From: Pseudomonas avellanae BPIC 631
GTDB taxonomy: Bacteria > Pseudomonadota > Gammaproteobacteria > Pseudomonadales > Pseudomonadaceae
Length of the DNA stretch: 51,321 nt
Direction: 5' to 3'
Assembly (NCBI RefSeq): GCF_000444135.1
Contig: NZ_ATDK01000047.1
Location: forward strand, 1-51,321
Shown: positions 35,539 through 44,971 of the stretch, in pieces
Position numbering within the stretch: the first letter of the stretch is position 1
Layout: every line of letters starts with the position of its first letter
Notes under the pieces: model-generated
Told to the model about the DNA's origin: nothing
Seen by the model: the letters and a program-made list of their open reading frames with translations, nothing else
Database searches by the model: none
Program-made: the position numbers and the translations under genes

Positions 35539-36774
35539 ATGACGGCGAACACGCTTTCCCCTTCTTCAAAAAGGCGTTTCGTCCAACTCGATCATTGCAG
35601 GCCAGCCACGGGTGTATTATGGCAGCACTTTTTCGCACCTGAGGATGCGGCTGTCATGCGTGAGTTTCTAGAGGTTTTTCGTCATCGCGCACTGGACGTC
35701 ATGTCATCAGCCTTGCCTGCCGAATCGCTTCTTGAAGATTTTGCCATCGCGCTGCAGGCCAGATTGCCGGGTGTCATTGTTGGCACCAATGTGCTGGATA
35801 AAGCAGGCCGAACATTCCGCCAGTCTATTTTCCCGAATCTGCCGTCCGGGTTTTCTCAATCACTGGTGGGCAACATCATTACCGGCAAGCACGGCTCATG
35901 CGGGCTCGGCATATTGACCGGGAAAACCATCGAAGTGTCGGATGTGGCAAATGATCCGCGCTTTTCGCAAGAGTGGAAAGCGCTCTTCGCCCTGCATGAT
36001 CTGCATGCGATGATTTCGATTCCGGCATTGAGCGCTGAGAATAATGCTCAGGGAAGTATCGCAATCATCCACCCTTTGGGCATGTCGTTCACCGCTGAAC
36101 AGCGCGACTTTCTCCAAGTTGCATCATCGTTGTGCGCCCGTATATGTGCGTACAGCAGGTCGCAGGAGTCCAACACGCTCATGCTCGGTGAGCTTGAGCA
36201 CCGTATTCGCAATCTGTTTCTGATCATTGGCGGTGTCGCCAATCTGACCTTGAAGCGGTACCCCGAAGCGAAGCAGTTCCGGGCGGTGTTTGGTGAGCGG
36301 CTGGTGATGATGCATCGCGCGCACTCGCTGGCATTGAGCGCTTGCGAGATCGACATGGCGACTTTACTGCGGGAAATGCTCGCGCCTTATCAAAAAGACT
36401 GTGATATCAGTTTTTCCGGCCCCGATATTCTGCTGACTCAAGAGGCTGCATCGGCCTTGGCGCTGGTGATACATGAGTTGGGTACGAACGCCGCCAAGTA
36501 CGGTTCGCTGGCTCAAGGTGCGGGAGGGCTGGACATCCAGCGGTCGATCGTCGCGCAGGGCATCGACGACCCCGACGCCACTTTCAGGCTTGTCTGGACT
36601 GAGTGCGGCGGCCCGCAGGTTGAGCAGCCGAGCCGCAAGGGTTACGGCACGGCGATGATCAAGGGCAGCTTGAGCAATGCGTTTGATGGTGCGGCAACAT
36701 TCTTCTACGAACCAGCCGGACTGAAATGCGAGATATCCGCACCGTTCACCCGCAAACTCGGCAGAAGCAGATGA
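35539..36774 (+). CDS. GAF-domain HWE-type sensor histidine kinase
   Basis: 411 residues. A GAF domain spans about 60-205 (conserved region GSCGLGILTGKTIEVSDVANDPRF). The kinase part begins with the phospho-acceptor His in LGELEHRIRNLFLII (about 218-232) and continues to HELGTNAAKYGSL (N box) and the VWTE segment that gives the HWE family its name. No membrane helix, so it is a soluble sensor. The GAF Cys (GSCGLG) resembles those of two-component sensors that handle small ligands. No cognate receiver gene is adjacent. Confidence 0.88.
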   Translation: MTANTLSPSSKRRFVQLDHCRPATGVLWQHFFAPEDAAVMREFLEVFRHRALDVMSSALPAESLLEDFAIALQARLPGVIVGTNVLDKAGRTFRQSIFPNLPSGFSQSLVGNIITGKHGSCGLGILTGKTIEVSDVANDPRFSQEWKALFALHDLHAMISIPALSAENNAQGSIAIIHPLGMSFTAEQRDFLQVASSLCARICAYSRSQESNTLMLGELEHRIRNLFLIIGGVANLTLKRYPEAKQFRAVFGERLVMMHRAHSLALSACEIDMATLLREMLAPYQKDCDISFSGPDILLTQEAASALALVIHELGTNAAKYGSLAQGAGGLDIQRSIVAQGIDDPDATFRLVWTECGGPQVEQPSRKGYGTAMIKGSLSNAFDGAATFFYEPAGLKCEISAPFTRKLGRSR

Positions 36775-36789
36775 TCAGCGCCTCACGCC

Positions 36790-37476
36790 TCACGCCTCAT
36801 ACCGCCGCCGTGCATCAGTGAGCATGGATATCGTCAGTTTGCGCACTTCCAGTTTGCTGATCTCCACATGTGAGCGCAGCAGCACCAGCGCGTCGTCCCG
36901 TTTACGCGCCTGAAGTGCGTTGAGAATAGCGGCGTGTTCAAGGTAGGTATGTTCAATGCGGGCGCTTTTGAAGAAGTCCAGCCTGCGCACAATGCGAATA
37001 CGTTCGGTGACTTCCTGATGAACGCGGGCCATTTCCAGATTGCCCGAGGCCGCGACCAGTTGCGTGTGGAACTGTTCGTCGAGGTCGGCGACGACTTGCA
37101 TGTCGGTTTGCCTGCGATCTGGCGCAACCAGCCAGTGTTCTCGGAGAATATTGAGTTCCGGGTGTACGTCGGTGGATGCGCAGATGCGTTCGATAGCCGC
37201 GCATTCAAGCACGATGCGCAGGTCGTACAATTGGTCGATCTGGTCGAAATCCAGCGGCCGGACTGACCAGCCGCGACGGAACTCGACATCCAGATAACCT
37301 TCGCGTTGCAGGCGATACAGCGCATCGCGCACCGGGGTTCGCGAAACTTGATAGCGATCTGCCAACTGGGTTTCAGTGAACCGGTCGTAGGGCAGCAGGT
37401 AAAAGTCGAAAATCTCTTGCTTGAGCCGACGATAGACGTCTTCTGCCAGCGCATTGGTGATGTACGGGGAATTCAA
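36790..37476 (-). CDS. GntR-family (FCD) transcriptional regulator of the biuret-type operon
   Basis: 228 residues from a TTG at 37476 that overlaps the preceding stop (TTGA). The N-terminal winged helix (EDVYRRLKQEIFDFYLLP, LADRYQVSRTPVRDALYRLQREGYL) is of GntR type; the C-terminal helical FCD domain carries the usual metal-binding Asp/His positions (DLDEQFHTQLV, HLRSHVEISK-like end). It is the last gene of the ten-gene operon and probably its autoregulator, acting at the TGTATACA palindrome upstream of the first gene. Its C-terminus and stop lie in a CCTCACG heptamer repeat that could slip. Confidence 0.85.
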   Translation of the reverse strand: MNSPYITNALAEDVYRRLKQEIFDFYLLPYDRFTETQLADRYQVSRTPVRDALYRLQREGYLDVEFRRGWSVRPLDFDQIDQLYDLRIVLECAAIERICASTDVHPELNILREHWLVAPDRRQTDMQVVADLDEQFHTQLVAASGNLEMARVHQEVTERIRIVRRLDFFKSARIEHTYLEHAAILNALQARKRDDALVLLRSHVEISKLEVRKLTISMLTDARRRYEA

Positions 37477-37868
37477 GGGCGTGGCTCCAGACTGCTGAGG
37501 TCAATGCTGACATGTGCAGCAACGACTTTCCAGCCGCCTTCCAGGCGAGCCCAGGTTTGCATTTGCCGTCCCAGGCGTTGAGTGACGCCATCGTGAAACT
37601 CGGTGCTCACCGTGGCAAAGTCCTCACCAAAGGTGCTGATCACCGTGCGCAACAGCGTTCGGCCGGGGCCGACCGGTTGGCATTGGCGTCGATAGCGCGC
37701 AATGGTATCGGCACCGTGCAGGTTCTCCGCGACGCCGTAGCGAACGGTGTGTTCGGCATTCCAGAAATACGCATCCAGTGTGGTCAGTTCATTGGCCAGC
37801 AGGGCGCGTTCGTAGTCGGTGAAGGCGTGGCTCACCTCGGCGACCACATGTGGAAGGTTGATGTCCAT
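37473..37868 (-). CDS. AtzH/HpxZ-like protein (DUF3225, NTF2 fold)
   Basis: 131 residues from ATG 37868, overlapping the upstream stop (TGATG). The sequence DYERALLANELTTLDAYFWNAEHTVRYGVAENLHG and the end WKVVAAHVS match the AtzH/HpxZ group, small NTF2-fold proteins. AtzH of Pseudomonas sp. ADP is reported as a decarboxylating amidohydrolase that turns 1,3-dicarboxyurea into allophanate; HpxZ sits in oxalurate clusters. Here neither AtzE/AtzG nor HpxW/X/Y is present, so it is an orphan member next to isochorismatase-like hydrolases. A role on a carboxylated urea intermediate is my inference. Confidence 0.8.
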   Translation of the reverse strand: MDINLPHVVAEVSHAFTDYERALLANELTTLDAYFWNAEHTVRYGVAENLHGADTIARYRRQCQPVGPGRTLLRTVISTFGEDFATVSTEFHDGVTQRLGRQMQTWARLEGGWKVVAAHVSIDLSSLEPRP

Positions 37869-38545
37869 CACGGCGTACTCCTTGTGTGCAGGGCGTGCTG
37901 CAGATTGGCGAGCGAGGCGACTCGCCCGACAATCGCACCTTGCGCGGTGATCATGTCCAGAGTGGCCTGTTTGAAGGCCGGAAAGTAGCTTTCGGTCGCG
38001 TCTTCGATCAGCAGGCAGCGATAACCCCTGTCGCAGGCTTCGCGCAGGCTGGTCTGCACGCACACTTCGGTGGTGACGCCGGCGAAGATCAGATGAGTGA
38101 TGCCCGCAGCGGTGAGCCGATGGTGCAGATCGGTGGCGAAAAACATGCCTTTGCCCGGTTTGTCGATGACCCACTCGCTGGCAAGCGGCGTCAGGGCGTC
38201 GATGATCTGGTTGCCGTATTCACCGCGAACCAGAATACGTCCCATCGGGCCGGGGTCGCCGATACGCAGGCCCGGTAAACCGTGATCGAGTTTGGCTTGC
38301 GGGCAGTCGGACAGGTCCGGGCGGTGAGATTCTCGGGTATGAATTACTACAAGACCCTGTTCGCGAGCCAGCGCCAGCAGTTGCTGCACGGTGGGCACGA
38401 TGGCTTGCAGCGGGGCGACGTCGTTACCCAGCGCGGCACCAAAGCCGCCGGGTTCGAGAAAGTCGCGCTGCATGTCGATGATCACCACAGCGGTACGCGA
38501 TGGCTCGAAGGTAAAAGTGTCGGGGCGCGCACTGATGCTGATCAT
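37868..38545 (-). CDS. Isochorismatase-like hydrolase, candidate triuret hydrolase
   Basis: 225 residues. The catalytic triad of the family is in place: Asp24 (VIIDMQRDF), Lys129 ([15 protein letters not shown]) and Cys162 ([15 protein letters not shown]). The [10 protein letters not shown] and [16 protein letters not shown] segments are shared with biuret hydrolase, and it is a paralogue of the BiuH-like protein encoded 1.5 kb upstream in the same operon. Triuret hydrolase TrtA is a published BiuH paralogue that often accompanies it, so TrtA is my best guess. The alternative is another ureide or amide hydrolase of the RutB/BiuH type. The start overlaps the ATPase stop (ATGA). Confidence 0.8.
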   Translation of the reverse strand: MISISARPDTFTFEPSRTAVVIIDMQRDFLEPGGFGAALGNDVAPLQAIVPTVQQLLALAREQGLVVIHTRESHRPDLSDCPQAKLDHGLPGLRIGDPGPMGRILVRGEYGNQIIDALTPLASEWVIDKPGKGMFFATDLHHRLTAAGITHLIFAGVTTEVCVQTSLREACDRGYRCLLIEDATESYFPAFKQATLDMITAQGAIVGRVASLANLQHALHTRSTP

Positions 38546-40077
38546 GCCAACGCCTGCGAACGTTGTTCTGCACCGGCCATGTGCCTGCCCAGTTCAGTGC
38601 GGTCGGCAGTCTCTGCGCGGGTCTCAAAGACCAGCTCGCCGTCATGAATGACCACGATACGGTCGGCCAGGCTCAGCAATTCGTCAAGGTCTTCACTGAG
38701 CAGCAAAACCGCCGTGCCATTGTTGCGGGCGTCGATCAGGCGCTGGTGGATGAGCGCCACGCTGGCGAAATCCAGGCCGAAAACCGGGTTGGCGACGATC
38801 AGCACGGCGACGTCACGGGTCAGTTCACGGGCCAGCACAGCGCGCTGCACGTTGCCCCCGGACAAGGTGCCGATCGGCCGGTCCGGGTCCTTGGGTGAAA
38901 CCTGAAACTGTTCGATCAGCGTTTTTGCTTGAGCACCGATTGCCCGACGATCCAGACGCCAGCCCTGACGGCACAAGGGCGGCTTGTCGAAGTTGCGCAG
39001 AGCGAGGTTGTCAGCGACGCTGAAGCTGGCGATGCAGGCATTGCGCAGGGGTTCTTCGGGCAAGCTGAACACGCGCAGGCGCTGCATCTGTTCGCGACGG
39101 GCGTGGTAAGGCTGGCCGTCGACCGAGATTTTTCCTGCGCTGAACGGTCGCTGGCCGAGCAGGGCTTCGGTGAGTTCGCGTTGGCCGTTGCCGGAGATAC
39201 CCGCAACCCCGACAATCTCCCCCGGATGAACCGCCAGAGACAGGTTTTTCACCGCGAGCGTGCCCTTGTCGCCCGGCACGTCCAGCCCCTCGATCTGCAA
39301 GTGCGGCGCGCTGGGTGCCGATACCGGACGCTCGGTGCTGACGCTGCGCACCTGTGCTTCGCCCATCATCCAGGCGGCCATCTGCCGAGTGCTGGTGTCG
39401 GCCACGGCTGCCGTGCCGACCCAGCGGCCTTTGCGCAACACGGTAACGTCGTCGGCGTAAGTGCTGACCTCGCGAAACTTGTGGGTGATCATCAGCACGG
39501 TGAGGTCGCCACGGTGCGCCATTGCCTGCATCAGGCCGAGCACTTCATCGGCTTCCTGGGGCGTGAGCACCGAGGTGGGCTCGTCAAGAATGACCAGCCG
39601 TCGCTGCAGATACAGCTGCTTGAGGATTTCCAGTTTCTGTTTTTCGCCAGCGGCCAGGCTGCTGACCGGCCTATGAATGTCGAGCCGCAAGGGCATGTTC
39701 GCCATGAACGCTTCAAGGCGCTCGTGCTCGGCGGCCCAATTGATACGCCACGGCAGATCACCCCGCGACAGCACCAGGTTTTCCGCAACGCTCAGGCCCG
39801 GCGCCACGGTGAAGTGCTGATAGACCATACCGATCTGCAACTGATGCGAATCGCGCGGGGTGCCAATTGCATGCTCGCGGTTATCGACCAGAATGCTGCC
39901 CGATTGCAGCGGGCTGTAGCCGATGATGCCTTTGACCAGCGTGCTTTTACCCGCACCGTTTTCGCCGAGCAGGGCGTGCACGGTGCCGGCGCGGACCTTG
40001 AACGACACCTCGTCCAGTGCCCGAAACGTCCCGAAATGTTTGCTGGCACCGATCGTTTCCAGGCTCGCGGCGCGCAT
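38542..40077 (-). CDS. ABC transporter ATPase, tandem nucleotide-binding domains (BMP/nucleoside type)
   Basis: 511 residues from ATG 40077 (a TTG six bases earlier is also possible and would overlap the upstream stop). Two ABC domains: the first has Walker [10 protein letters not shown], signature [12 protein letters not shown] and Walker [11 protein letters not shown]; the second lacks a standard Walker A (GISGNGQRE) and has [10 protein letters not shown] and [12 protein letters not shown]. This is the pattern of RbsA-like importers in which one site is degenerate. With the BMP binding protein and two permeases of the same operon it forms an inner-membrane importer, probably for biuret-like ureides. 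It sits between the two hydrolase genes. Confidence 0.9.
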   Translation of the reverse strand: MRAASLETIGASKHFGTFRALDEVSFKVRAGTVHALLGENGAGKSTLVKGIIGYSPLQSGSILVDNREHAIGTPRDSHQLQIGMVYQHFTVAPGLSVAENLVLSRGDLPWRINWAAEHERLEAFMANMPLRLDIHRPVSSLAAGEKQKLEILKQLYLQRRLVILDEPTSVLTPQEADEVLGLMQAMAHRGDLTVLMITHKFREVSTYADDVTVLRKGRWVGTAAVADTSTRQMAAWMMGEAQVRSVSTERPVSAPSAPHLQIEGLDVPGDKGTLAVKNLSLAVHPGEIVGVAGISGNGQRELTEALLGQRPFSAGKISVDGQPYHARREQMQRLRVFSLPEEPLRNACIASFSVADNLALRNFDKPPLCRQGWRLDRRAIGAQAKTLIEQFQVSPKDPDRPIGTLSGGNVQRAVLARELTRDVAVLIVANPVFGLDFASVALIHQRLIDARNNGTAVLLLSEDLDELLSLADRIVVIHDGELVFETRAETADRTELGRHMAGAEQRSQALA

Positions 40078-40079
40078 GT

Positions 40080-40766
40080 TCAAGCCTCCAGCACAGTGCG
40101 AAGCAGCGAAGAGTGGCCGACTGCGCCGAACACGCCGCCCTGCATCTTGACCATGCTCAGTGCAGCGGCATGGTTGGCTGGATCGGTCGCGCCGCAGCAG
40201 TCTTCAAGCAGCAGGCATTCAAAGCCACGGTCATTGGCTTCGCGCATCGTGGTGTGCACGCAAACGTCGGTGGTGATGCCGGTCAGGATCAGGTTGTCGA
40301 TCCCGCGCGTGCGCAGGATCAGCTCCAGATCAGTGGCGCAGAACGAGCCTTTGCCGGGTTTGTCGATGATGATTTCGCCGGGCAGCGGGGCCAGTTCGTC
40401 GATGATTTCCCAGCCCGGCTCGCCGCGCACCAGAATCTTGCCGCACGGGCCGGGATCGCCGATCCCCGCGCCGATGCGCTGCGAGCGCCAGCGTTTGTTG
40501 GCTGGCAGGTCGCTGAGGTCCGGGCGGTGGCCTTCGCGGGTATGAATGATGGTGAAGCCGAGCGGGCGCATCACGGCCAGCAGCGCCCTGATCGGTTCGA
40601 TGGGCGCGCGGGTCAGCGCCAGGTCGTAGCCCATGCTGTCCACATAGCCGCCGACGCCGCAAAAGTCGGTCTGCATGTCGATTACGATCAATGCCGTGTT
40701 GTGCGCATGCAACTGGCCGTTCCAGGGCCACGGATAGGGCGCCGAATCAACGTGACGTTCGCTCAT
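40080..40766 (-). CDS. biuH: Biuret amidohydrolase (BiuH-like, isochorismatase family)
   Basis: 228 residues from ATG 40766 after AAGGAG. The chain follows the Rhizobium leguminosarum biuret hydrolase closely along its length: [43 protein letters not shown] segment, [15 protein letters not shown], and [11 protein letters not shown]. The catalytic triad Asp30, Lys136 and Cys169 lies at exactly the published BiuH positions shifted by six. It hydrolyses biuret to allophanate and ammonia in the cytoplasm; the allophanate hydrolase of the same operon then completes the pathway. Nearest alternative: a ureidoacrylate-type RutB, which is less similar. Confidence 0.9.
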   Translation of the reverse strand: MSERHVDSAPYPWPWNGQLHAHNTALIVIDMQTDFCGVGGYVDSMGYDLALTRAPIEPIRALLAVMRPLGFTIIHTREGHRPDLSDLPANKRWRSQRIGAGIGDPGPCGKILVRGEPGWEIIDELAPLPGEIIIDKPGKGSFCATDLELILRTRGIDNLILTGITTDVCVHTTMREANDRGFECLLLEDCCGATDPANHAAALSMVKMQGGVFGAVGHSSLLRTVLEA

Positions 40767-40771
40767 GGCGT

Positions 40772-41788
40772 TTACTCCTTCCAGCTGCTGGGCGTGGGCT
40801 TGAATTCGCGTTCGGGTGTGGCAAAACCGCATGAACGGCCGTCGGTGTGCACCACGTCGTTCTCCCAGGGCAAGCTGTACTGGCCAGCGGTCAGGTCGTG
40901 CATGTAGGTGTAGGGGCAATCGCGGGCACCGCCCTTGACCGCCACATAACCGCGATGGCCGAACTGATAGAGGTTGTTCTCGACACCCCAATGCACACGC
41001 GCCTCGCGGACCAGATCAGGTCGCAGTTCGCAGCAGACGATTTCGTCGGCCCGGCCGCCACCTTCGGCCATGATCGTGCCGTCGAAATCGACGAACATGG
41101 CTTCGCCCATGGAGTCGAACGTGCCATCGGAGCCGCACATGCACACGCTCGCGGTTTGCATGAGGTTGGTAAATGCATTGCTCTGATTGGTGATCTTCCA
41201 CGAATGGCGGATCGGCGCGGTGTAACCGGCGGTGCGCAGCATGATGTCGGCACCTTTGTAGGCGCACTCGCGGGCCATCTCCGGGAACATGCCGTCGTGA
41301 CAGATGATCAGCGCCAGCGTGCTGCCGCGCGGGCCATCGCACACCGGAATGCCGAGATCACCCGGCTCCCAGGGCTCGACCGGCACCCACGGGTGCAGCT
41401 TGCGGTAGTACAGGCGAATCTCGCCGAGGTCATCGACGATCAGTCCGCTGTTGAACGGGTTGCCGTGCGGGTTGGCTTCCATGATCGAGAAGCAGCCCCA
41501 GATGTGGTGTTCCTTGCACGCCTCGCGCAGCGCGATGACTTCCGGCCCGTCGAGGTGGCACATGATCTGCGGCGCGGTGCTCATCGAAAGGCCATGCAGG
41601 GAATATTCGGGGAACACGATCAGGTCCATGCCCGGATTGCTGCGTCGCGCCTTGGCCACCATGCCGACCACTTTCTGCGTTTGTGCCCACAACGCCTCGC
41701 GGGTATGGGGATCGGGCAGCGCCAGTTGCGCCAGGCCGATCACCACGCCGTTGGGCGACTTGTTCAAACCACCAAGACCACTGGCCAT
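40772..41788 (-). CDS. Formamidase-like amidase (nitrilase superfamily)
   Basis: 338 residues; AGGAGG precedes ATG 41788. The Glu-Lys-Cys triad is Glu61 ([10 protein letters not shown]), Lys130 ([14 protein letters not shown]) and Cys163 ([11 protein letters not shown]), and the length and central motifs follow Helicobacter AmiF formamidase (EC 3.5.1.49). The C-terminus ([12 protein letters not shown]) also fits. In this operon, however, formamide is not an obvious intermediate, so the real substrate may be another small amide or carboxylated ureide. The gene sits between permease and biuH with short gaps (24 and 5 bp). Confidence 0.85.
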   Translation of the reverse strand: MASGLGGLNKSPNGVVIGLAQLALPDPHTREALWAQTQKVVGMVAKARRSNPGMDLIVFPEYSLHGLSMSTAPQIMCHLDGPEVIALREACKEHHIWGCFSIMEANPHGNPFNSGLIVDDLGEIRLYYRKLHPWVPVEPWEPGDLGIPVCDGPRGSTLALIICHDGMFPEMARECAYKGADIMLRTAGYTAPIRHSWKITNQSNAFTNLMQTASVCMCGSDGTFDSMGEAMFVDFDGTIMAEGGGRADEIVCCELRPDLVREARVHWGVENNLYQFGHRGYVAVKGGARDCPYTYMHDLTAGQYSLPWENDVVHTDGRSCGFATPEREFKPTPSSWKE

Positions 41789-41812
41789 GTCATGCCTCCT
41801 CGAAAGATCAGT

Positions 41813-42733
41813 TCATCGTGTCAGGCTGAGTTCGCCCGGCGCGCCGTTCAGCGTGCGCCCACTGCGACAGGTGGCGTACATCACCACCAGCGTCAATGCA
41901 TAAGGTGCCGCCGCGAAAAGGTAGTAACCGGTGCTGATGCCCACTGCCTGCAAGGCCGGGCCGATCGCACCGGCTGCACCGAACAACAGCGATGCCCACA
42001 GACACGCCAGTGGCCGCCAGCGGGCAAAAATTACCAGTGCAACGGCCATCAGGCCCTGTCCGCTGGACAGCCCTTCGTTCCAGCTGCCGGGGTAGTAAAG
42101 CGATAGATAGGCCCCGCCAATCCCGGCCAGCCCGCCGCCGATGGCAGTGGCCAGAATGCGCACCTTGAGCGGGCGATAGCCCAGCGCCTGAGCGGTTTCG
42201 GCGTGGTCGCCGACCAGCCGCAGCATCAGCCCCCAACGCGTGGTGCGCAGCCCCCAGTGCAGTACGAATGCCAGCGCTGCGCCGACGAAGAACAACACAT
42301 TGATGTTCAGCGCCGAACGCACGCGTTCCTCATCGCTCCAGGCACCCAGGGCCAGTGAAGGCAACATGGGCGCTTGCGGCTGGATAAACGCTTTGCCAAG
42401 AAAAAACGCCAGCCCGGTGCCGAGCAGAATCAGCGCGATGCCGAACGCGATGTCGTTGACCCGCGGCAGCGAACAAGCCAGGCCGTGCAACAGGCCGAGC
42501 ACAACGCCGACACCGGCAGCCGCGCCGACGCCCAGCCATGCCGAGCCGCTCAGGCATGCCACGGCGTATCCGGACATCGCGCCGGCAACCAGAATGCCTT
42601 CCAGCCCCAGGTTGATCCGGCCGCTTTTCTCGGTCAGGCATTCGCCCAGGCTGACGAACAGAAACGGCGTGCCAACGCGGATTGCGCCGGCCAGCAAGGC
42701 GAGCAGAAAGGTACTCAGGTCGATATCAGCCAT
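41813..42733 (-). CDS. ABC transporter permease 2 (BMP/nucleoside type)
   Basis: 306 residues from ATG 42733 (GAAAGGAG upstream). Eight to nine membrane helices with the family segment LTEKSGRINLGLEGILVAGA near the N-terminus. It overlaps the previous permease by 8 bases. It forms the importer channel together with the other permease. Confidence 0.88.
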   Translation of the reverse strand: MADIDLSTFLLALLAGAIRVGTPFLFVSLGECLTEKSGRINLGLEGILVAGAMSGYAVACLSGSAWLGVGAAAGVGVVLGLLHGLACSLPRVNDIAFGIALILLGTGLAFFLGKAFIQPQAPMLPSLALGAWSDEERVRSALNINVLFFVGAALAFVLHWGLRTTRWGLMLRLVGDHAETAQALGYRPLKVRILATAIGGGLAGIGGAYLSLYYPGSWNEGLSSGQGLMAVALVIFARWRPLACLWASLLFGAAGAIGPALQAVGISTGYYLFAAAPYALTLVVMYATCRSGRTLNGAPGELSLTR

Positions 42734-43838
42734 GGTGCAAAGCTCCTTTCTCATCGACCCATGTGTGCGTCGTTGCCAGCCTGATTTTCCAGGCCGCGAT
42801 ACGCCCGCCCAAGGCTTCCCAGAGCAGCAGGTTGGTGAACAGCAGCCCTTCCAGAATCAGCGTGGTCGCATCTGGCAGGCCAAGCCGTCTTTGCAGCAGT
42901 CCGCCACTGGCTTCCAGCCCACCCAGCAAGATGGCGCAGACGATAATCGCCAGGGGATGATGGCGGGCGGCGAAGGCGACCAGAATGCCGCTGGTGCCGT
43001 AGCCTGCGATCAGTGCCGCATTCGCGCTGCCTTGTACCGCCGTGACTTCGAACATGCCGGCCAGACCCGCCGCCGCGCCGCCCAACAGGCAACTGAGCAG
43101 AATCAGGCGGTCCACCGGCAAGCCGATCATCAGCGCGGTGCGCACGTTGCCGCCGACCACCGCGAGGGCAAAGCCCTTGACGCTGTGGCGCACCAGCACA
43201 TACGCCAGCAAACAGGCGACCACGCCCGCCACCAGCCCCCAATGCACTTCAAAACCGTCACTGATGGTGCCGATCAGGTAGGTATCGTCCAGCGGTGGGG
43301 TAGAAGGTTTATTCAGGCTTGCCGGATCGCGCAACGGCCCTTCCACCAACTGCCTGAACAGCGCCAGAGCGATGTAGGAAAGCAGCAGGCTGCTGATCGT
43401 CTCATTGACCCCACGGCGCTGGCGCATCAAGCCACTCAGGCCGATCCACAGCGCGCCCACGGTCATTGCCGCCAGCGCCATGCATGCCAGCATCAAAGCA
43501 GGCGGCAAGTGTCCCAGCCACAAGGGTGTGACCGCCGCTGCCAGTGCACCAAGCACCAGAGCGCCTTCGCCGCCGATAATAATCAGCCCGGCCCGTGCAG
43601 GCAGAGCGACGCAGAGCGCGGTCAGCATCAACGGCGCTGCGCGTTGCAAAGTGTTCTCCAGCGCGAACCAGGAGCCAAACGCGCCTTCGCCGACCAGTTG
43701 CAGTGCCTGCCACGCCGGCTTGCCCTGAACCGCCAGAAACAGCCCGAACAGTGCGCACGAGGAAAACACCGCCAGCAGCGTAGGCAACCCCGGCAACAGC
43801 GCGCTGGCAAGACGGCGCAGACGTGTGGATGAACTCAT
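42726..43838 (-). CDS. ABC transporter permease 1 (BMP/nucleoside type)
   Basis: 370 residues, eight or more membrane helices, with NETISSLLLSYIALAL in the coupling region and VGGNVRTALMIGLPVDRL. GAGGAACGTTC precedes ATG 43838. Paired with the smaller permease encoded next, as in YufP/YufQ-like or NupP/NupQ importers. Confidence 0.88.
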   Translation of the reverse strand: MSSSTRLRRLASALLPGLPTLLAVFSSCALFGLFLAVQGKPAWQALQLVGEGAFGSWFALENTLQRAAPLMLTALCVALPARAGLIIIGGEGALVLGALAAAVTPLWLGHLPPALMLACMALAAMTVGALWIGLSGLMRQRRGVNETISSLLLSYIALALFRQLVEGPLRDPASLNKPSTPPLDDTYLIGTISDGFEVHWGLVAGVVACLLAYVLVRHSVKGFALAVVGGNVRTALMIGLPVDRLILLSCLLGGAAAGLAGMFEVTAVQGSANAALIAGYGTSGILVAFAARHHPLAIIVCAILLGGLEASGGLLQRRLGLPDATTLILEGLLFTNLLLWEALGGRIAAWKIRLATTHTWVDEKGALHHG

Positions 43839-43847
43839 GAACGTTCC

Positions 43848-44957
43848 TCAGATCTGGCCAAGCACACCTTCGACCAGATAATTCATGCTTTCCAGGGCAA
43901 TGTCGGTCTGGGTTTGTGCCACGCCATCGGTAATCACCACAGCGCCTTTGTTGTTCTTGAGCGGGCCTTTGAATATCACGAACTGACCCGCCAGCATCTG
44001 CGCCTTGATGGCATCCGCCTGTTGCTTCGCAGCGGCAGTGACGGAAGGACCGTAGGCGGACGTCTTGACGAAGCCTTCCTTGAGGCCGCCCCGCAGGAAG
44101 TTGATCATCGGCGCGCCGCTCTGGGCCGCAGCCACATGAGCACGATAAGGTGTTTCCCAATTCCATTCGGCCCCGGTCAGGTAGCCCTTGGGCGCCAGCG
44201 CAGCCTGGCTGGCGTGGTAGCCGCAGGTCATGACGCCGCGCTTCTCAGCGGTTTCGACAATGACTTTGGGGCCATCGACATGGCAGGTCAGCACGTCACA
44301 GCCCTGATCGATCAGGCCGTTGGCGGCTTCCGCTTCCTTGACCGGCAACGACCAGTCGCCGGTGAAAATCACCGTGGTGACGATGCTCGGGTCTACCGAG
44401 CGTGCGCCCATGGCGAAGGCGTTGAGGTTGCGCAGCACTTGCGGCACCGGCTTGGCGGCGACAAAGCCAAGCTTTTTGCTCTTGCTCATGTGCCCGGCAA
44501 CCACGCCATTGAGGTATTGCGCTTCGTCGATGTAACCGAAAAAGCTGCCCGCGTTCATCGGGTCCTTACCTTTCTGCCAGAGGCCGCCGCAATGCGCAAA
44601 ACGTACGTCCGGGTACTTTTTCGCGACCTTAACCACATGCGGTTCGAAGTAGCCGAACGAGGTCGGGAAAATCAGCGTTGCGCCGTCCTGACGGATCATG
44701 GCTTCCATGGTCTTCTGCACGGCCACGGTTTCCGGGACGTTTTCCTCTTCGATCACTTTGACGTTGGGCAGCGTCTTGATAATCGCTGCTGCCTGGGCAT
44801 GAGCCTGGTTGTAACCAAAGTCGTCGCGCGCCCCGACGTAGATAAAACCCACCACCAGCGGCGCATCGGCGGAGTAGGCGCGACCAAACGGCAGCGCCGC
44901 GCTCAGACCGATAATGCCCGCCAACTTGATGAAACTGCGACGATCAACGTTTGACAT
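43848..44957 (-). CDS. BMP-family ABC transporter substrate-binding protein (Tat signal)
   Basis: 369 residues from ATG 44957. The N-terminus has a twin-arginine motif DRRSFIKLAGIIGLSAAL and cleavage near AYSA. The mature part follows the BMP/Med family (GFIYVGARDDFGYNQAHAQ, VVAGHMSKSKKLGFVAA), usual binders of nucleosides or related small N-compounds. Export by Tat rather than lipid anchoring is a little unusual for the family. Fourteen bases separate it from the allophanate hydrolase gene. The ligand is inferred from the operon: biuret, triuret or another ureide. Confidence 0.9.
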   Translation of the reverse strand: MSNVDRRSFIKLAGIIGLSAALPFGRAYSADAPLVVGFIYVGARDDFGYNQAHAQAAAIIKTLPNVKVIEEENVPETVAVQKTMEAMIRQDGATLIFPTSFGYFEPHVVKVAKKYPDVRFAHCGGLWQKGKDPMNAGSFFGYIDEAQYLNGVVAGHMSKSKKLGFVAAKPVPQVLRNLNAFAMGARSVDPSIVTTVIFTGDWSLPVKEAEAANGLIDQGCDVLTCHVDGPKVIVETAEKRGVMTCGYHASQAALAPKGYLTGAEWNWETPYRAHVAAAQSGAPMINFLRGGLKEGFVKTSAYGPSVTAAAKQQADAIKAQMLAGQFVIFKGPLKNNKGAVVITDGVAQTQTDIALESMNYLVEGVLGQI

Positions 44958-44971
44958 GGTGCTACCCCTGA

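Noticed and set aside
37869..38174. N-terminal extension of the AtzH-like protein
   Set aside because: The extension lies inside the isochorismatase-like gene in another frame; ATG 37868 overlaps that gene's stop and gives the normal length.
38929..40545. Plus-strand open frame of 538 codons
   Set aside because: It is antisense to the ABC ATPase and BiuH genes, which have clear motifs and ribosome sites; the long frame is a by-product of GC-rich codon bias.
42240..43832. Plus-strand open frame of 530 codons
   Set aside because: Antisense to the two permease genes; composition rich in Gln, Arg and His is typical of a mirrored membrane-protein gene.
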